A DNA stretch of 64,000 nt from Armatimonadota bacterium (GCA_023474015.1 JAMCYN010000063.1:14662-78661), one strand, 5' to 3'; positions 22,901-32,619 are shown, counted from the stretch's first letter. Numbers and translations are program-made. Notes: a model not told the origin generated them from the sequence alone.

Positions 22901-24178
22901 CAACGACCAGTATACCAGCTTCTTCGTCAGTTGTTTAGCGTCGATAACGGACTTGACATCCGCCAGGACCCCACCGGGCTTGAGCGGGGCGAGGAGTTTG
23001 CTGTATTCCATTTGCATAAACTCCTGGTGCGGCACGGCGAGGATGAGGGCGTCCAGATCCTTCAGCGCGGTCCAGGGCACGAGCTTCAGGCCGTATTCCT
23101 CATGCGCCTCGTCGGAATCGACCACCGGGTCGTGCACGAACGCCTCCACGCCGAACTGGCAGAGCTCCGATATTATGTCCGGCACGCGGCTGTTGCGCAG
23201 ATCTGACACATTCTCCTTGAACGTCAGGCCCAGCACCCCGACCCGAGCGCCCTTTACCGATAGGTCCGCCCCGATCAGCAACTTGACCACTTTCTGCGCA
23301 ACGAACCGGCCCACGCCGTCGTTTATGCGACGCCCGGCCAGTATGACCTCGGGGTGATAGCCCAACTCCTCAGCTTTGGCCGTCAGATAGTAAGGATCGA
23401 CGCCGATGCAATGGCCGCCCACAAGGCCGGGGGTGAAGTTGAGGAAGTTCCATTTCGTCCCCGCCGCGGCAAGCACATCACTGGTGCGTATGCCGACGCG
23501 GTCGAAGATCATGCTGAGCTCGTTCATCAGGGCGATGTTCAGGTCGCGCTGCGTGTTCTCGATGACCTTCGCGGCTTCCGCCACTTTGATCGACTGTGCC
23601 TTGTAGACACCCGCCTCGATTATCGCCCCGTAGGCCGTCGCGACGCGTTCCAGGGTCTCATCGTCCTCGCCGGAGACTACCTTAACCACGCGCTCGAGGC
23701 TATGGAGCTTATCACCCGGATTGATACGCTCCGGTGAGTAGCCCAGCTTGAAGTCTATCCCCTGCCTTAGGCCGGATTCATTAGCGAGTATCGGCCCGCA
23801 TATCTCTTCGGTGACTCCGGGATAGACGGTGGACTCATACACGATCACCGCGCCGCGCTGGATCACCTTGCCCAGCATCCTCGTGGCGTGGCAGACCGGC
23901 CCCAGGTCGGGCCGGCGCGCCTTGTCTATCGGAGTGGGAACCCCCACCACCAGGAACGTCGCCTCCCTGAGGTCCTCCGTGCTGCTTGTCCACCTGATGG
24001 TTGATGCCTTGAGCTCGTCGGAGCCGGTCTCGCCGGTCTTATCGAGCCCGTTTCTCAGAGATTCGACTCTCTTCTCGTTGATATCGAAGCCGATCGTGCC
24101 GGGGAACTTCCGCGCGAACGCAAGCGCCAATGGCAGCCCGACATATCCTAAACCAACAACCGCGATTATCTCGCCCAC
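22898..24178 (-). CDS. UDP-N-acetyl-hexosamine 6-dehydrogenase, TviB/WbpO-like
   Basis: 426 residues. I take the GTG at 24178 as start because GGAGG lies 5 nt upstream, although an ATG is in frame 7 codons earlier. NAD motif VVGLGYVGLPLALA; catalytic region KVAEAAKVIENTQRDLNIA and the cysteine loop GGHCIGVDPYYL. It oxidises C6 of a UDP-HexNAc twice to give the uronic acid. The many identities with TviB (YSPERINPGDK, AAGTKWNFL) favour a GlcNAc/GalNAc substrate over glucose. GTG overlaps the end of the polymerase gene. Confidence 0.9.
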   Translation of the reverse strand: MGEIIAVVGLGYVGLPLALAFARKFPGTIGFDINEKRVESLRNGLDKTGETGSDELKASTIRWTSSTEDLREATFLVVGVPTPIDKARRPDLGPVCHATRMLGKVIQRGAVIVYESTVYPGVTEEICGPILANESGLRQGIDFKLGYSPERINPGDKLHSLERVVKVVSGEDDETLERVATAYGAIIEAGVYKAQSIKVAEAAKVIENTQRDLNIALMNELSMIFDRVGIRTSDVLAAAGTKWNFLNFTPGLVGGHCIGVDPYYLTAKAEELGYHPEVILAGRRINDGVGRFVAQKVVKLLIGADLSVKGARVGVLGLTFKENVSDLRNSRVPDIISELCQFGVEAFVHDPVVDSDEAHEEYGLKLVPWTALKDLDALILAVPHQEFMQMEYSKLLAPLKPGGVLADVKSVIDAKQLTKKLVYWSL

Positions 24179-24179
24179 A

Positions 24180-25694
24180 TTAGCCTCCAACGCCCGCATT
24201 GAGCCGGCCGGGCGGCGCCGGAACCTGTGTAACGAACAGGACTCGAAGCGCGAGTCCGACCTGGTAGGTAATCCCCGCGACGCCCACCGCCATCAGGGAC
24301 CTAATAAATATCATATCACCGTACCAAAACCACTCGAACGAACTGAGCAGCAGCCCCGCCCAGAGCAGCCTGGGCCAAAGCTTGTAGCTCCCGGAGATGA
24401 TCTCCACCCGGCCCACAAGGTAGCCGTAGAGCATAAGAATGAAAAACGTTCCAAAGATGCCGAAGTTCCAGAACGGCACTATGGCAGCGTGTATGCCTCC
24501 GCAGGTGGTGATCGTTCTGCCGACCTCCCACGCCGGTCCTCGAAACGACTCAAGCGGCCGCTCGAAACCTATTGTCATCGCGAGGAAGCCAGGCATCAGC
24601 GAGGCGGCATAGTCCAAGTATGTCTGGCCGTAGTGGAACTCCATCGCACCAGAACGATATTCATAGGCGGCGGCCAGGTTTGTCCAAAGCACGGCGGTCC
24701 AGGTCGTCTGCTGGAAAGCAAGCTCCACCGTCCTAGCCGGGTCGATTTTGAGCGCCTGGGCGCCCATATCCGCCAACTCAGACCGAACCGTTCCAAGCAC
24801 CAGGAACAGCACCACGACCAGCGCCAGCGGGACCGCCATCTTTCGCGCGCGCAACCGGAACAGCTCCACCCTTTGGCGCAAGGTCGAGTGCGCCAGTGGC
24901 GCCGTCATGTGCAGAAACGCCACCGCTGCTATCATCGAGGCGCAGTCGCGATCCCCCCGCATTATCTGGAAGAACACCACGATAATCCCGAACACCGCGA
25001 GCCACGCGCGTGACTTGATCTTCCTTCGCCAAGCGTTCGCCTCACGCTGCAAGTCGATCAACAGGACCAGCAAGAACGCATAGCCTACTTTCGACGCTGC
25101 GCCGAAGCCGACTGCCTCGGCGGTCGATTCCGGTCCGGTGGCATAGGCGGACGTCATGATGGTCGATGACGGCGCGCTGAGCCATGACGTGAACAGCGGA
25201 ATCGCCAGCAGGCAGACGAATATCGCCGGGTCAAGGGTCTTCGCCGGGGGTATCCGCAGCCAGCCGGACGCCTCGATGCTTCTCCCGCGCTGCATCAGGC
25301 CCACGAGTTGCATCCCCACAACAAGCCCAATCAGCCCTATCAGCCCGATGGTGAGCATTTGCCTGATAAGAATATCGTCTCTGGCCGCCATTACCTGGAG
25401 GGGAGAAAACACCCATATGTAATCATTGCTGAACAGGTAACCCACCGCTATGCTAAACGGCAAAACATACATAAAGATCATGAAGCGCGGGAGGATACCC
25501 AGCGGGGCGTTTCGCGCGGAGGCGGCGCGCCAGCCCCAGATGGTGAAAATCAGCATCAGCGCCGTAAGTATGCGCTTGGAGAGATAGGCGTCACCCAGAA
25601 ACATCACCGCCAGAGCCGTGCCCACGCCGGTCATGGCCATCAGGTTCAGAAAATGGCCGGGCGGGAGAGTTCGACGTGGGTTTCGATTAGCCAT
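24180..25694 (-). CDS. O-antigen/polysaccharide polymerase-like membrane protein (Wzy)
   Basis: 504 residues, about eleven hydrophobic segments and few motifs, as expected for Wzy-type polymerases that join repeat units at the periplasmic face. Membrane segments include LTALMLIFTIWGW, MLTIGLIGLIGLVVGMQL and FGIFGTFFILMLYGYLV. A long periplasmic loop of about 90 residues (HYGQTYLDY region) lies in the C-terminal half. It overlaps a GT2 gene by 8 nt upstream and the dehydrogenase downstream. A flippase is encoded nearby, completing a Wzx/Wzy system. Sequence motifs are weak, so this rests on topology and context. Confidence 0.75.
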   Translation of the reverse strand: MANRNPRRTLPPGHFLNLMAMTGVGTALAVMFLGDAYLSKRILTALMLIFTIWGWRAASARNAPLGILPRFMIFMYVLPFSIAVGYLFSNDYIWVFSPLQVMAARDDILIRQMLTIGLIGLIGLVVGMQLVGLMQRGRSIEASGWLRIPPAKTLDPAIFVCLLAIPLFTSWLSAPSSTIMTSAYATGPESTAEAVGFGAASKVGYAFLLVLLIDLQREANAWRRKIKSRAWLAVFGIIVVFFQIMRGDRDCASMIAAVAFLHMTAPLAHSTLRQRVELFRLRARKMAVPLALVVVLFLVLGTVRSELADMGAQALKIDPARTVELAFQQTTWTAVLWTNLAAAYEYRSGAMEFHYGQTYLDYAASLMPGFLAMTIGFERPLESFRGPAWEVGRTITTCGGIHAAIVPFWNFGIFGTFFILMLYGYLVGRVEIISGSYKLWPRLLWAGLLLSSFEWFWYGDMIFIRSLMAVGVAGITYQVGLALRVLFVTQVPAPPGRLNAGVGG

Positions 25695-26526
25695 CCTGGC
25701 ATTGCCTGTCCGTGTTGCTCAAGACGTTATTCGCCCGCCGCGTGTAGCCGGGCCTTACACCCGCATAGGCCGCTACATACGACACCATCGGGCAGATGAT
25801 ATCCCAGCCGTGCCTCATGAGTTGTCGCTCTCTGACCGCGGTGTTGTAGAGCAACTTGACCGCACCCACGGCATCTCGCCAGAGCGGCTTTCGTCGGAAC
25901 TGATACTTCACCAGCGGCTCCTGCAGGTTATGGAACCTGAAATCGCGGTAAGTGCGCAGCCACAGGTCGGCGTCCTCGCCCATCCCGCGCAGAAGCTCGG
26001 TCCGGTAGCCTCCGGCGGCCTCGATGAATGTGCGGCGGTACATGACGGTCGAATGTATGGGCACGCAGCGATAGATGACCTTCGCAAGCTCTTCGTGGGT
26101 CTCGGGTAGCCGCACGACAGAGCAAAAATCGGATTCGTCCGGCAGCACGTAGTATGCACCAGTTCCCAGCACATCCACCTCGGGATGCTGTTCCAGAAAT
26201 TCGACCTGGAGGCGAAGCTTTTCGGGCAGAAAAATGTCGTCGCTGTCCATGATGGCGATAAGCGGGCTGGTTGACGCGAATATGCCCCGATTTCGGCAGT
26301 GAGCCGGACCAAGGTTGCGGGGCTCCGCTATCAGGGTGATGCGCTCATCCCGCAAGGCGCAGCTCTTAATGACCTCGACGGTGTTGTCGGTGGAACAATC
26401 GTCCACAACGTACAGGTTCCACTTTTCGTAGGTCTGAGCGAAGAGCGACTCGATTGCCCTGCCGACGCAGTGAGCGCTGTTGTAGGCCGCCATCACTACA
26501 GTCACCGGATAATTCATATTATTCAT
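25687..26526 (-). CDS. Glycosyltransferase family 2
   Basis: 279 residues from the ATG that overlaps the upstream stop as TAATG. GT-A fold: VVMAAYNSAHCVGRAIESL, VVDDCSTDNTVEVI, nucleotide- and metal-binding IMDSDDIFLPEKL, and GMGEDADLWLR near the acceptor site. Inverting transferase on the inner membrane face adding a sugar to the lipid carrier. It forms a run of overlapping genes with the CgeB-type enzyme before it and Wzy after it. Confidence 0.87.
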   Translation of the reverse strand: MNNMNYPVTVVMAAYNSAHCVGRAIESLFAQTYEKWNLYVVDDCSTDNTVEVIKSCALRDERITLIAEPRNLGPAHCRNRGIFASTSPLIAIMDSDDIFLPEKLRLQVEFLEQHPEVDVLGTGAYYVLPDESDFCSVVRLPETHEELAKVIYRCVPIHSTVMYRRTFIEAAGGYRTELLRGMGEDADLWLRTYRDFRFHNLQEPLVKYQFRRKPLWRDAVGAVKLLYNTAVRERQLMRHGWDIICPMVSYVAAYAGVRPGYTRRANNVLSNTDRQCQDG

Positions 26527-27749
26527 TACACCGGTTCCCCGTTCCAAATGCCCAGAATGTTCAACACCTTCCGATAGCGGTGCAGCCAGCGGTGTTCAGC
26601 CAGACAGCGCTCACGCGCCAGCCGCGCCATCTCTTCCGATTCGTCCGGATGGGCCAGATAGTATCTTATCAACTCCAGCATCTCTTCTCGATTTCTATAG
26701 CAGACAATCTCGCCGCCGATATCGTAGTGCAGCGCAAGGTCCGGGTTGAACGAGGTGATATACATACCTCCGCCCGTGCCCGGGATGTCGAAGTCCCGGG
26801 CCTTAACGTTTGTCAGGCTCTCGGAGTAGCCGATGCCGCCGAATCCCAGATTGATCCGGCTGCGGTTGAAGACCTCGTTCATGTCCTTGACCCAGCCGGA
26901 GCCCGGCCAGCCTTTTCCGAACGGGCGAATATCTACGCCGTGATCCCGGAGGTATCTCACCGTCGAAAGCCGAAACCCATAAGCTTCCCCGACGAAGCTC
27001 ACGGGGATGTCCTTCTCCACATCCGCCGGAACGCACGAGGACGCGTCGAAGCCCTCGGGCATATACAGCGGGCGACCCCCCTCCACAAGATACCAGTCGC
27101 ATGCCACGCGGGCCGATGTCCAGGAAAGGTCGAAAACCGAGGCGATACCGATCTGCCCGCCGGGGTGGTCCCCCATCCATGGCCCGGTCCAGGACTGCTT
27201 GTCGTCTAAACACATATTCACCGTGGGGATTCCCAACTCCTCCGAGATCGTCCGAATGGTGTCCCGGGATATCTCTACCCCGCTCGCGTATGCGAAGAAC
27301 CAGTCGACGGGCCGCTTCGCATGGGCCTCACGGAGGGCCGGGAGGACCATCTCATTCATCCGTCGCCTGCGCTCGCCGCCGTGCCGATCGGCCTTGATGA
27401 ACTCGTGCCAGTCGAAGCTGAGAGACTTGTAATCGAACAACGTCACCGGGCCGAGTTCGCGGAGGTCGGGAAGCAAGGACCCATGCCAGGCTATCTGGGG
27501 AACGAACGCGAATGTGTGGATTTCGCCCTCGGGCCGGGGTGTGGGAGTATAGCCGCGGCTGAGGATGCGTGCACGAACCGCCGGGGCGACTTCGGACTCG
27601 CGATAGACGAGCCCGCGCTCCCGAGCGAGACCGGCATAGTGCTCTCGCCGCTGTTCATAGTCGCGGTGCAACTGCCGCCTTCGGAGAATTGTCCACCCTG
27701 CCTGAAATGCGGGACTGTTGCGCAGGCCGGATTTGAGTGATTTCAACAC
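26526..27749 (-). CDS. CgeB-like glycosyltransferase
   Basis: 407 residues, GTG start after AAGGAT. C-terminal half matches the CgeB/glycosyl transferase 1-like domain: INLGFGGIGYSESLTNVKARDFDIPGTGGG followed by YDIGGEIVCYRNREEMLE and HRWLHRYRKVL at the end (given here in pieces of one motif region, about residues 310-400). The N-terminal half is a divergent GT-B domain with VDWFFAYASGVEI. Such proteins act in spore or cell-surface glycan assembly; donor unknown. Confidence 0.8.
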   Translation of the reverse strand: MLKSLKSGLRNSPAFQAGWTILRRRQLHRDYEQRREHYAGLARERGLVYRESEVAPAVRARILSRGYTPTPRPEGEIHTFAFVPQIAWHGSLLPDLRELGPVTLFDYKSLSFDWHEFIKADRHGGERRRRMNEMVLPALREAHAKRPVDWFFAYASGVEISRDTIRTISEELGIPTVNMCLDDKQSWTGPWMGDHPGGQIGIASVFDLSWTSARVACDWYLVEGGRPLYMPEGFDASSCVPADVEKDIPVSFVGEAYGFRLSTVRYLRDHGVDIRPFGKGWPGSGWVKDMNEVFNRSRINLGFGGIGYSESLTNVKARDFDIPGTGGGMYITSFNPDLALHYDIGGEIVCYRNREEMLELIRYYLAHPDESEEMARLARERCLAEHRWLHRYRKVLNILGIWNGEPV

Positions 27750-27759
27750 AACGGAATCC

Positions 27760-28548
27760 TTACCCGTTCCATCGGTTGTTCTTGATGACCCAGTTTGAGT
27801 ATTGGAACGTCTCCAGCGTCTGCTGATAGGCGGGTATGGGTCGAAGCTCGTTCGGGTAGACCTTGTGGAACGCGTAGTCCGGGTTCACTTCCTGGAAAAA
27901 CTCGAAGATATCTTTCAGGAGCGTGCGCGCGTCGATGTAGTTGCCGCCGTACTCGAACTGCATCATGCCGACCCGCCCGTTCGCGAACGTCTCGCGCCCG
28001 CCGTTGAGCACTGAAAGTTCGTGGCCCTCGACATCCAGCTTGAAGAAGTCGATCTTCTTGATGCCCTCTCTCGCGCAATACGCATCCAGTGTATCCATAC
28101 GAACCAACTCTTGGCCGATGGGTTTCGCCTCTAGCCCGCGTCGTTCGTAGAGGGAGTTCATCGGGGAATCGTCGCCGAAGACGTAGAAGGTGAACTCCCC
28201 CGCCTTATCGCTGAGGCCGCAGTTGTTCAGCTTCACGTTCGGCCCGAGTCCGCGCGAGGAGAGCGACTTGAACGTCACCGGGCTTGGCTCGAAGCAATGA
28301 TACTGGGCATCGCGATTCGCCTTGAGGGCGTCGCTGGTCCAGTCGCCCAGGTTTGCGCCGACGTCGAAGATGACTTTCGCGCCGGGAAGTAGTTCACGCA
28401 TCACGCGGTTCTCGCCGTTGCGCGCCGGATCGCAGTTGTTATCGTTATTATGTCGGTCGACAATGGCCTTGCCGAACCTGTATACAGTTTCGCTATCCGC
28501 CGGCAACAGCGCCAGAACTATCTTGCCGACTGAACGGACGATCCCCAT
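27760..28548 (-). CDS. FkbM family methyltransferase
   Basis: 262 residues from an ATG 7 nt after AGGAGG; the longer frame starts upstream without support. SAM-binding IFDVGANLGDWT, YHCFEPSPVTFKSL, VKLNNCGLSDKAGE and the KIDFFKLDVEGHELSVL motif define the FkbM family, which O-methylates sugars, often at the non-reducing end of a glycan. It sits between the flippase and a glycosyltransferase, so methylation of a repeat-unit sugar is the likely task. Confidence 0.87.
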   Translation of the reverse strand: MGIVRSVGKIVLALLPADSETVYRFGKAIVDRHNNDNNCDPARNGENRVMRELLPGAKVIFDVGANLGDWTSDALKANRDAQYHCFEPSPVTFKSLSSRGLGPNVKLNNCGLSDKAGEFTFYVFGDDSPMNSLYERRGLEAKPIGQELVRMDTLDAYCAREGIKKIDFFKLDVEGHELSVLNGGRETFANGRVGMMQFEYGGNYIDARTLLKDIFEFFQEVNPDYAFHKVYPNELRPIPAYQQTLETFQYSNWVIKNNRWNG

Positions 28549-28614
28549 GGAAGAACCTCCTTGTAATGCAACGGGACAACAGTGAAGAATTAGACGAACA
28601 AGGTCGCTCAACCT

Positions 28615-30129
28615 TCATTGCGACTCCGGCATACTTCTACTGATGTATCGCATGATCTCACGTCGCACGAGCGGCGTCTGGGATACCGCCAGGGCGGATG
28701 CCGCCAGCCAGACGCACCCGAGCGCGAGCAAGGCCAGCGAACGTGATTCGATGTGCGGCCCCAGCCAGTGCCAGCAGCCGATTATGGCAAACGCGGCGAC
28801 CGCCGGCCGGATGATGTCGCCGAGCCACCAGCGCCATAGCTCGCCCCTGAGGACAAGCCTGTACATAATCGGGACAGCGATAAGCAGATAGCCCGTGTAG
28901 ACTAGCGTCATCGCCGTGGCCGCGCCTCTCACCTTAAGTGTTCCCACAAGGAACCATGTGAGGGGCGCGCTGATCAGCAGAGAAACCAGGTTCGCTGTGA
29001 AGATCAGCCTGGTATGCCCGAACGCAAGCTGCGCGGTGTTCGGTATCAGCACGAGCACGCTGGCCAGGTTCGCCAGGCTGAGTATCGCGGCGGGTATGAA
29101 TGTGTTCGCCGCCGTGACCGCACTTCGGGTGTAGACCGACATCACCTGGTGCGATTCCAGGGCGACCATCAGCGCCAGCGGAATCGAGACTACCGACACG
29201 AGCTGGCAGAAGGCGTGGTACATTCGATTCAGCCCGGCTTCGTCCTTTTCGGCGTGCAATCGGGACAGATAGGGAAGCGCGACCGACGAGACCGGGTAGG
29301 CCATCACCGTCACGAGCGACGCGACCGCCGAGGCTATGCAATAATACCCGAGATGGTCGAGCGGCAAGGCCTTGCTCACAATCATCTTATCGGACTGGCT
29401 CCAGAGCACCGCCGTGAGGGATATACCGGTCATCCCAGCCGTAAACCGCCACACCGACCGCAGGATCGACGGATCGAACGACGCGGGCGACTTATGGTCG
29501 TGGAGCAATCGGCCCCATATCCAGAGCGCCGTGAAAGCGGTCTGCGCTATGCTGATCGCCATCTGCCAGATGAAGAATGCGGTCACGCTCGGCGATACCC
29601 AGATAAGAATGGGCAGGACCCCCACGCTTCGCAGCGTGCCGGTGACGATCAGGATGGCGCTCAAGAGCGAGTGGCGCAGCAGGCCGTAGAGCACGCCCTG
29701 ATATAATGCGAACGGAATCTGGAACACGAGGATGACGCCCATCATCCTGATGGCGTTGGTGACCGTCGATTGGGGAAGGCGCTCGACGTTGACCCAGCGC
29801 GCGCTGATTACCGGCGCGAGCGCGACTATGGCCAACCCCAGCACTCCCGCCATCAGCCAGTAGGGAATCTCGAAGGTGCGGAGCAGGTTGCGCTGGGACC
29901 GCGCGGGGTCTTCGTCGGCGGCCAGGCGGGCCATCTCGCGGTTCACAGTGCCCGAAAGGCCGAAGTCCAGCGTTCCAAGCACCACCTGAAGCGTCGCGAA
30001 AAACCCGACCAGTCCGTAGGCTTCAGCGCCCAGGAGCGTGAGCTGGACCGGGATGATTATGAATGCAAGCGCCTTCGCCCAGAAGTTGCTGGCGAAGTTG
30101 GCGATGACGTTTCTTCTCAAGGAGGTCAT
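28615..30129 (-). CDS. Oligosaccharide flippase (Wzx-like, MOP superfamily)
   Basis: 504 residues with about twelve to fourteen membrane helices. The start NVIANFASNFWAKALAFIIIPV and the LDFGLSGTVNREMARLA segment are typical of polysaccharide transporters that move lipid-linked repeat units across the inner membrane. A central ILWSQSDKMIVSKALPLDHLG motif is also family-like. ATG overlaps the upstream GT2 stop as ATGA. Works with the Wzy-like protein at 24-25.7 kb. Confidence 0.87.
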   Translation of the reverse strand: MTSLRRNVIANFASNFWAKALAFIIIPVQLTLLGAEAYGLVGFFATLQVVLGTLDFGLSGTVNREMARLAADEDPARSQRNLLRTFEIPYWLMAGVLGLAIVALAPVISARWVNVERLPQSTVTNAIRMMGVILVFQIPFALYQGVLYGLLRHSLLSAILIVTGTLRSVGVLPILIWVSPSVTAFFIWQMAISIAQTAFTALWIWGRLLHDHKSPASFDPSILRSVWRFTAGMTGISLTAVLWSQSDKMIVSKALPLDHLGYYCIASAVASLVTVMAYPVSSVALPYLSRLHAEKDEAGLNRMYHAFCQLVSVVSIPLALMVALESHQVMSVYTRSAVTAANTFIPAAILSLANLASVLVLIPNTAQLAFGHTRLIFTANLVSLLISAPLTWFLVGTLKVRGAATAMTLVYTGYLLIAVPIMYRLVLRGELWRWWLGDIIRPAVAAFAIIGCWHWLGPHIESRSLALLALGCVWLAASALAVSQTPLVRREIMRYISRSMPESQ

Positions 30130-31109
30130 GACTTACCCGTGGAACGCCGGACGGCTTTGACCGCGGCCCGCCGAAGGCCCCGCGCCGGGCGCAGGACATA
30201 GCGGCCCAGAAACGGCCCCCACCGTGCCTCGTCAAAGAGATCAATGAACTCCCGGCCCCATTTCTCGTTCCAATACCGCCCGCCGTCGGCCACGGTAGAT
30301 ATCAGCAGTTCCTGGCCGACCCCCGCCTGCCCGAGTTGCCGGAAGAGTATCCGCCGATGGAGAACGAATGCGTTGTTGACTACCGACGAGCAGTAGCCCG
30401 CCTGCAACGCGCGCAGGGAGAAATCATTGTTTTCGTAACCGGCGACGAACCTCTCGTCAAACCCGCCCAGGGACTCGTAAAGACTCCGCCTTATCGCCAG
30501 GAACGTCAGGGGGAGCGTGGTCACGGGGTATATCGGTTTGCAGGGGCGCGCCGTCACGTCCGCGACCATCTCTTCGATCAACTCCGGCCCGGCTTCCGTG
30601 CAGTTCTCATCGACCTGCGCATAGTCGAGGCCCTTCACGCGCTCTTGGAAGTGAGCCATGGACCAGTTATGGGAGTAGTTGCAGTGCGGGCCATCCTCGT
30701 AGATGCTCACCGGGTGAGCGAGGCCGATGCGGGGATACTTCGTGAAAACGTCGGCTATTCGGGTCAGCGCCTTGGGGTCTACTGTAAGCGTGTCACACGA
30801 CATGCACACGATCGCTTCAGTGTCGGGGTCGGATGCCTCAAAACCTCGGTTGAACCCGCCGGAGCACCCTATGTTCTTCGTCAACTCGACCAGTTTAGTC
30901 CGAGGACGCTTCGTGGCCGTTTTGCGCAGGAATTCCGTGGTGCTGGGGCATTTGGAGGGGTCGTGGTTGTTCACCAGCACAAGCTCGAAGTTGCCCTCGA
31001 TCCTGTCCAGCCCGGCCAGGGCCTCGGGGAGCGCTTTCGGGTGAATGAAGCGGTCCCACGGGTCGTATACGACAAGTATTATCGAAAAAGAAATCGACCT
31101 ATTTTCCAA
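30126..31109 (-). CDS. Glycosyltransferase family 2
   Basis: 327 residues, TTG start overlapping the end of the SDR gene. GT-A motifs: FSIILVVYDPWDRF, LVLVNNHDPSKC, LTKNIGCSGGFNRGF, VCMSCDTLTVD in place of the usual DxD, and the acceptor-site GGFDERFVAGYENNDFSLR. The tail is basic and could touch the membrane. Stop overlaps the flippase start by ATGA. Donor sugar unknown. Confidence 0.85.
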   Translation of the reverse strand: MENRSISFSIILVVYDPWDRFIHPKALPEALAGLDRIEGNFELVLVNNHDPSKCPSTTEFLRKTATKRPRTKLVELTKNIGCSGGFNRGFEASDPDTEAIVCMSCDTLTVDPKALTRIADVFTKYPRIGLAHPVSIYEDGPHCNYSHNWSMAHFQERVKGLDYAQVDENCTEAGPELIEEMVADVTARPCKPIYPVTTLPLTFLAIRRSLYESLGGFDERFVAGYENNDFSLRALQAGYCSSVVNNAFVLHRRILFRQLGQAGVGQELLISTVADGGRYWNEKWGREFIDLFDEARWGPFLGRYVLRPARGLRRAAVKAVRRSTGKS

Positions 31110-32019
31110 GACTCGCCTTTTTCCACCACTCGATGGTCTGCCGGAGGCCCTCCTCGAGCGAGTATTTAGGTGACCAGTCCGTGCCCTCGATGAGCTTGCG
31201 GTTGTTGGCGCATACGAACGGCGGGTCGGTGGGGTTATCCTGGCGTGCGCCGAAATGGACCAGCTCGGGCCGCCCGAGAGCTTCGGCTATGGTCCAGACG
31301 ATTTGCCGCACGGTCACGGGAACGCCCGAGCCTACGTTCACCGGCCCGGTCAGATCGCTCAGCGCCACGGCCGCGATCGCTGCCCCCACGTCCTCCACGT
31401 GCAGGAAGTCGCGTATCTGCGTCCCCTTACTCACATTCGCGTCCTCGCCGCGCATCAGCGACGTAATCAGGAAAGCGACCAGCCTGCGTGGGTCCTCGAA
31501 CGGGCCATACTGGTAGAACAAGCGCGGCCAAGCGACCCGCATGCCCGTGACATCGCCGATCCGGCTCACCACACCCTCCGCGGCGACCTTGCACGCCGCA
31601 TAGAGGCTCTCGGGCTTGGTCGGGGTCGATTCGGACAGATAGCCGTATTCAAGGTCGTATTCAAAGCACGTGCCGGCGCCGACGAACTTTCCGCACCCCA
31701 TCTTGCCCATCAACTCGGCCAGCTTGCCCGTGGCGTGGAGCGACGACAAGTTCTCGAAGGAGGGCAGATACTTCCCCGGCTCGACATACCACGCGAGGTG
31801 AATGCACACATCCGGCCTCACGGCCTCCAGCGCGGGGGCGAGCGAATCAAGATCGTTCAGGTTGCCGGTTACGACTCCGACCGACGGCATTATGTCGTCG
31901 ATGCGGCGGCAATCATCGTTCTCCATGATAATGCCGTGCACCTCGTGCCCGCCATTTATGAGATGGCGAGCCACTTGCGAGCCGACGAAGCCAGTAATTC
32001 CGGTGATAAGAACCTTCAT
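31099..32019 (-). CDS. NAD-dependent nucleotide-sugar epimerase/reductase (extended SDR)
   Basis: 306 residues from the ATG at 32019 behind AGGTGA. Rossmann motif ITGITGFVGSQVA, HLAWYVEPGKY, catalytic AGTCFEYD and YAACK, then RLFYQYGPFEDPRRLV and RDFLHVEDVGAAI. It resembles the SDRs found with CDP- or GDP-deoxysugar genes. First gene of the run reaching to 28.6 kb, separated from the rfb set upstream by 600 nt of repeats. The exact reaction is uncertain; a 4-keto reductase is one option. Confidence 0.8.
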   Translation of the reverse strand: MKVLITGITGFVGSQVARHLINGGHEVHGIIMENDDCRRIDDIMPSVGVVTGNLNDLDSLAPALEAVRPDVCIHLAWYVEPGKYLPSFENLSSLHATGKLAELMGKMGCGKFVGAGTCFEYDLEYGYLSESTPTKPESLYAACKVAAEGVVSRIGDVTGMRVAWPRLFYQYGPFEDPRRLVAFLITSLMRGEDANVSKGTQIRDFLHVEDVGAAIAAVALSDLTGPVNVGSGVPVTVRQIVWTIAEALGRPELVHFGARQDNPTDPPFVCANNRKLIEGTDWSPKYSLEEGLRQTIEWWKKASLGK

Positions 32020-32120
32020 TATCCGCGTCACCTGTAGTATTACGTCCTTACCCTTGAATCACAAGAAGGTGCTGCCCATACATAGCGTGATGCTTGGTTT
32101 CCAGGTGAAGCCCGGCATCT

Positions 32121-32222
32121 TGTCATCCTGAGCTTGTCGAAGGATCTGCTTTGAACCGAAGGCTTCGTTTGGAACGAGGGCTTCAGTTCAAAGCAGATTC
32201 CTCGACTACGCTCGGAATGACG
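32121..32222. repeat. Dispersed inverted repeat (TGTCATCCTGAG type)
   Basis: TGTCATCCTGAGCTTGTCGAAGGATCTGC... on the left faces AAAGCAGATTCCTCGAC...CGGAATGAC on the right with GCTTCGTTTGGAACGAGGGC between. It is part of the 600-nt gene-free stretch 32020-32619, for which I see no ORF. Confidence 0.8.
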
Positions 32223-32267
32223 TGATTGGTGGCTTTGTGAAAAACCAGACACCACGCCATCCGTGTT

Positions 32268-32400
32268 GGTCGGGGGTATTCTTGCCCCCGACCTCTTTTC
32301 CGAGGCCATTCTTGGCCTTAACCAACCTATCTCCAGCGACACCTTCAGTTTAGGGCAAGAATGCCCCAGAAGAGGCGTCCGGGGCAGGAATACCCCGGAC
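32268..32400. repeat. Hairpin group in the rfb-SDR spacer
   Basis: 32268-32291 is GTCGGGGG-tattcttg-CCCCCGAC, 32377-32400 is GTCCGGGG-caggaata-CCCCGGAC, and a smaller GGGCA-agaa-TGCCC stem lies between at about 32353. Loops share a GAATA/TATTC core, so the hairpins are one family. Confidence 0.75.
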
Positions 32401-32430
32401 GAACGGGTACCAAAGCTTGGCGCGGAACTA

Positions 32431-32587
32431 ACCGGCCCTTCGATACGCCCACCAGACTTTTCAACAATAGGTAGCTCCAGCTGGGCTACTCAGGGCCTAC
32501 GGAGTACTGCACCCTATCAACTATGCACTGTACCCTGTACACTATTCCCTTTTCGTGTTTTCGTTTCTTTCGCGCTTTCGTGATTAA
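32431..32587. repeat. Second copy of the 155-bp repeat half
   Basis: Aligns along its length with 12211-12368: ACCGGCCCTTCGATACGCCC, then GGGCTACTCAGGGCCTACGGA, ACTGCACCCTATCAA, CTGTACCCTGTACACTATTCCC and TTTTCGTGTTTTCGTT. The inverted left half found at 12 kb is missing here. It ends about 33 nt from the rmlC-like stop. Confidence 0.85.
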
Positions 32588-32619
32588 AAAGCGCCTTCAA
32601 CAGCACAAGGGTCTGTCGC

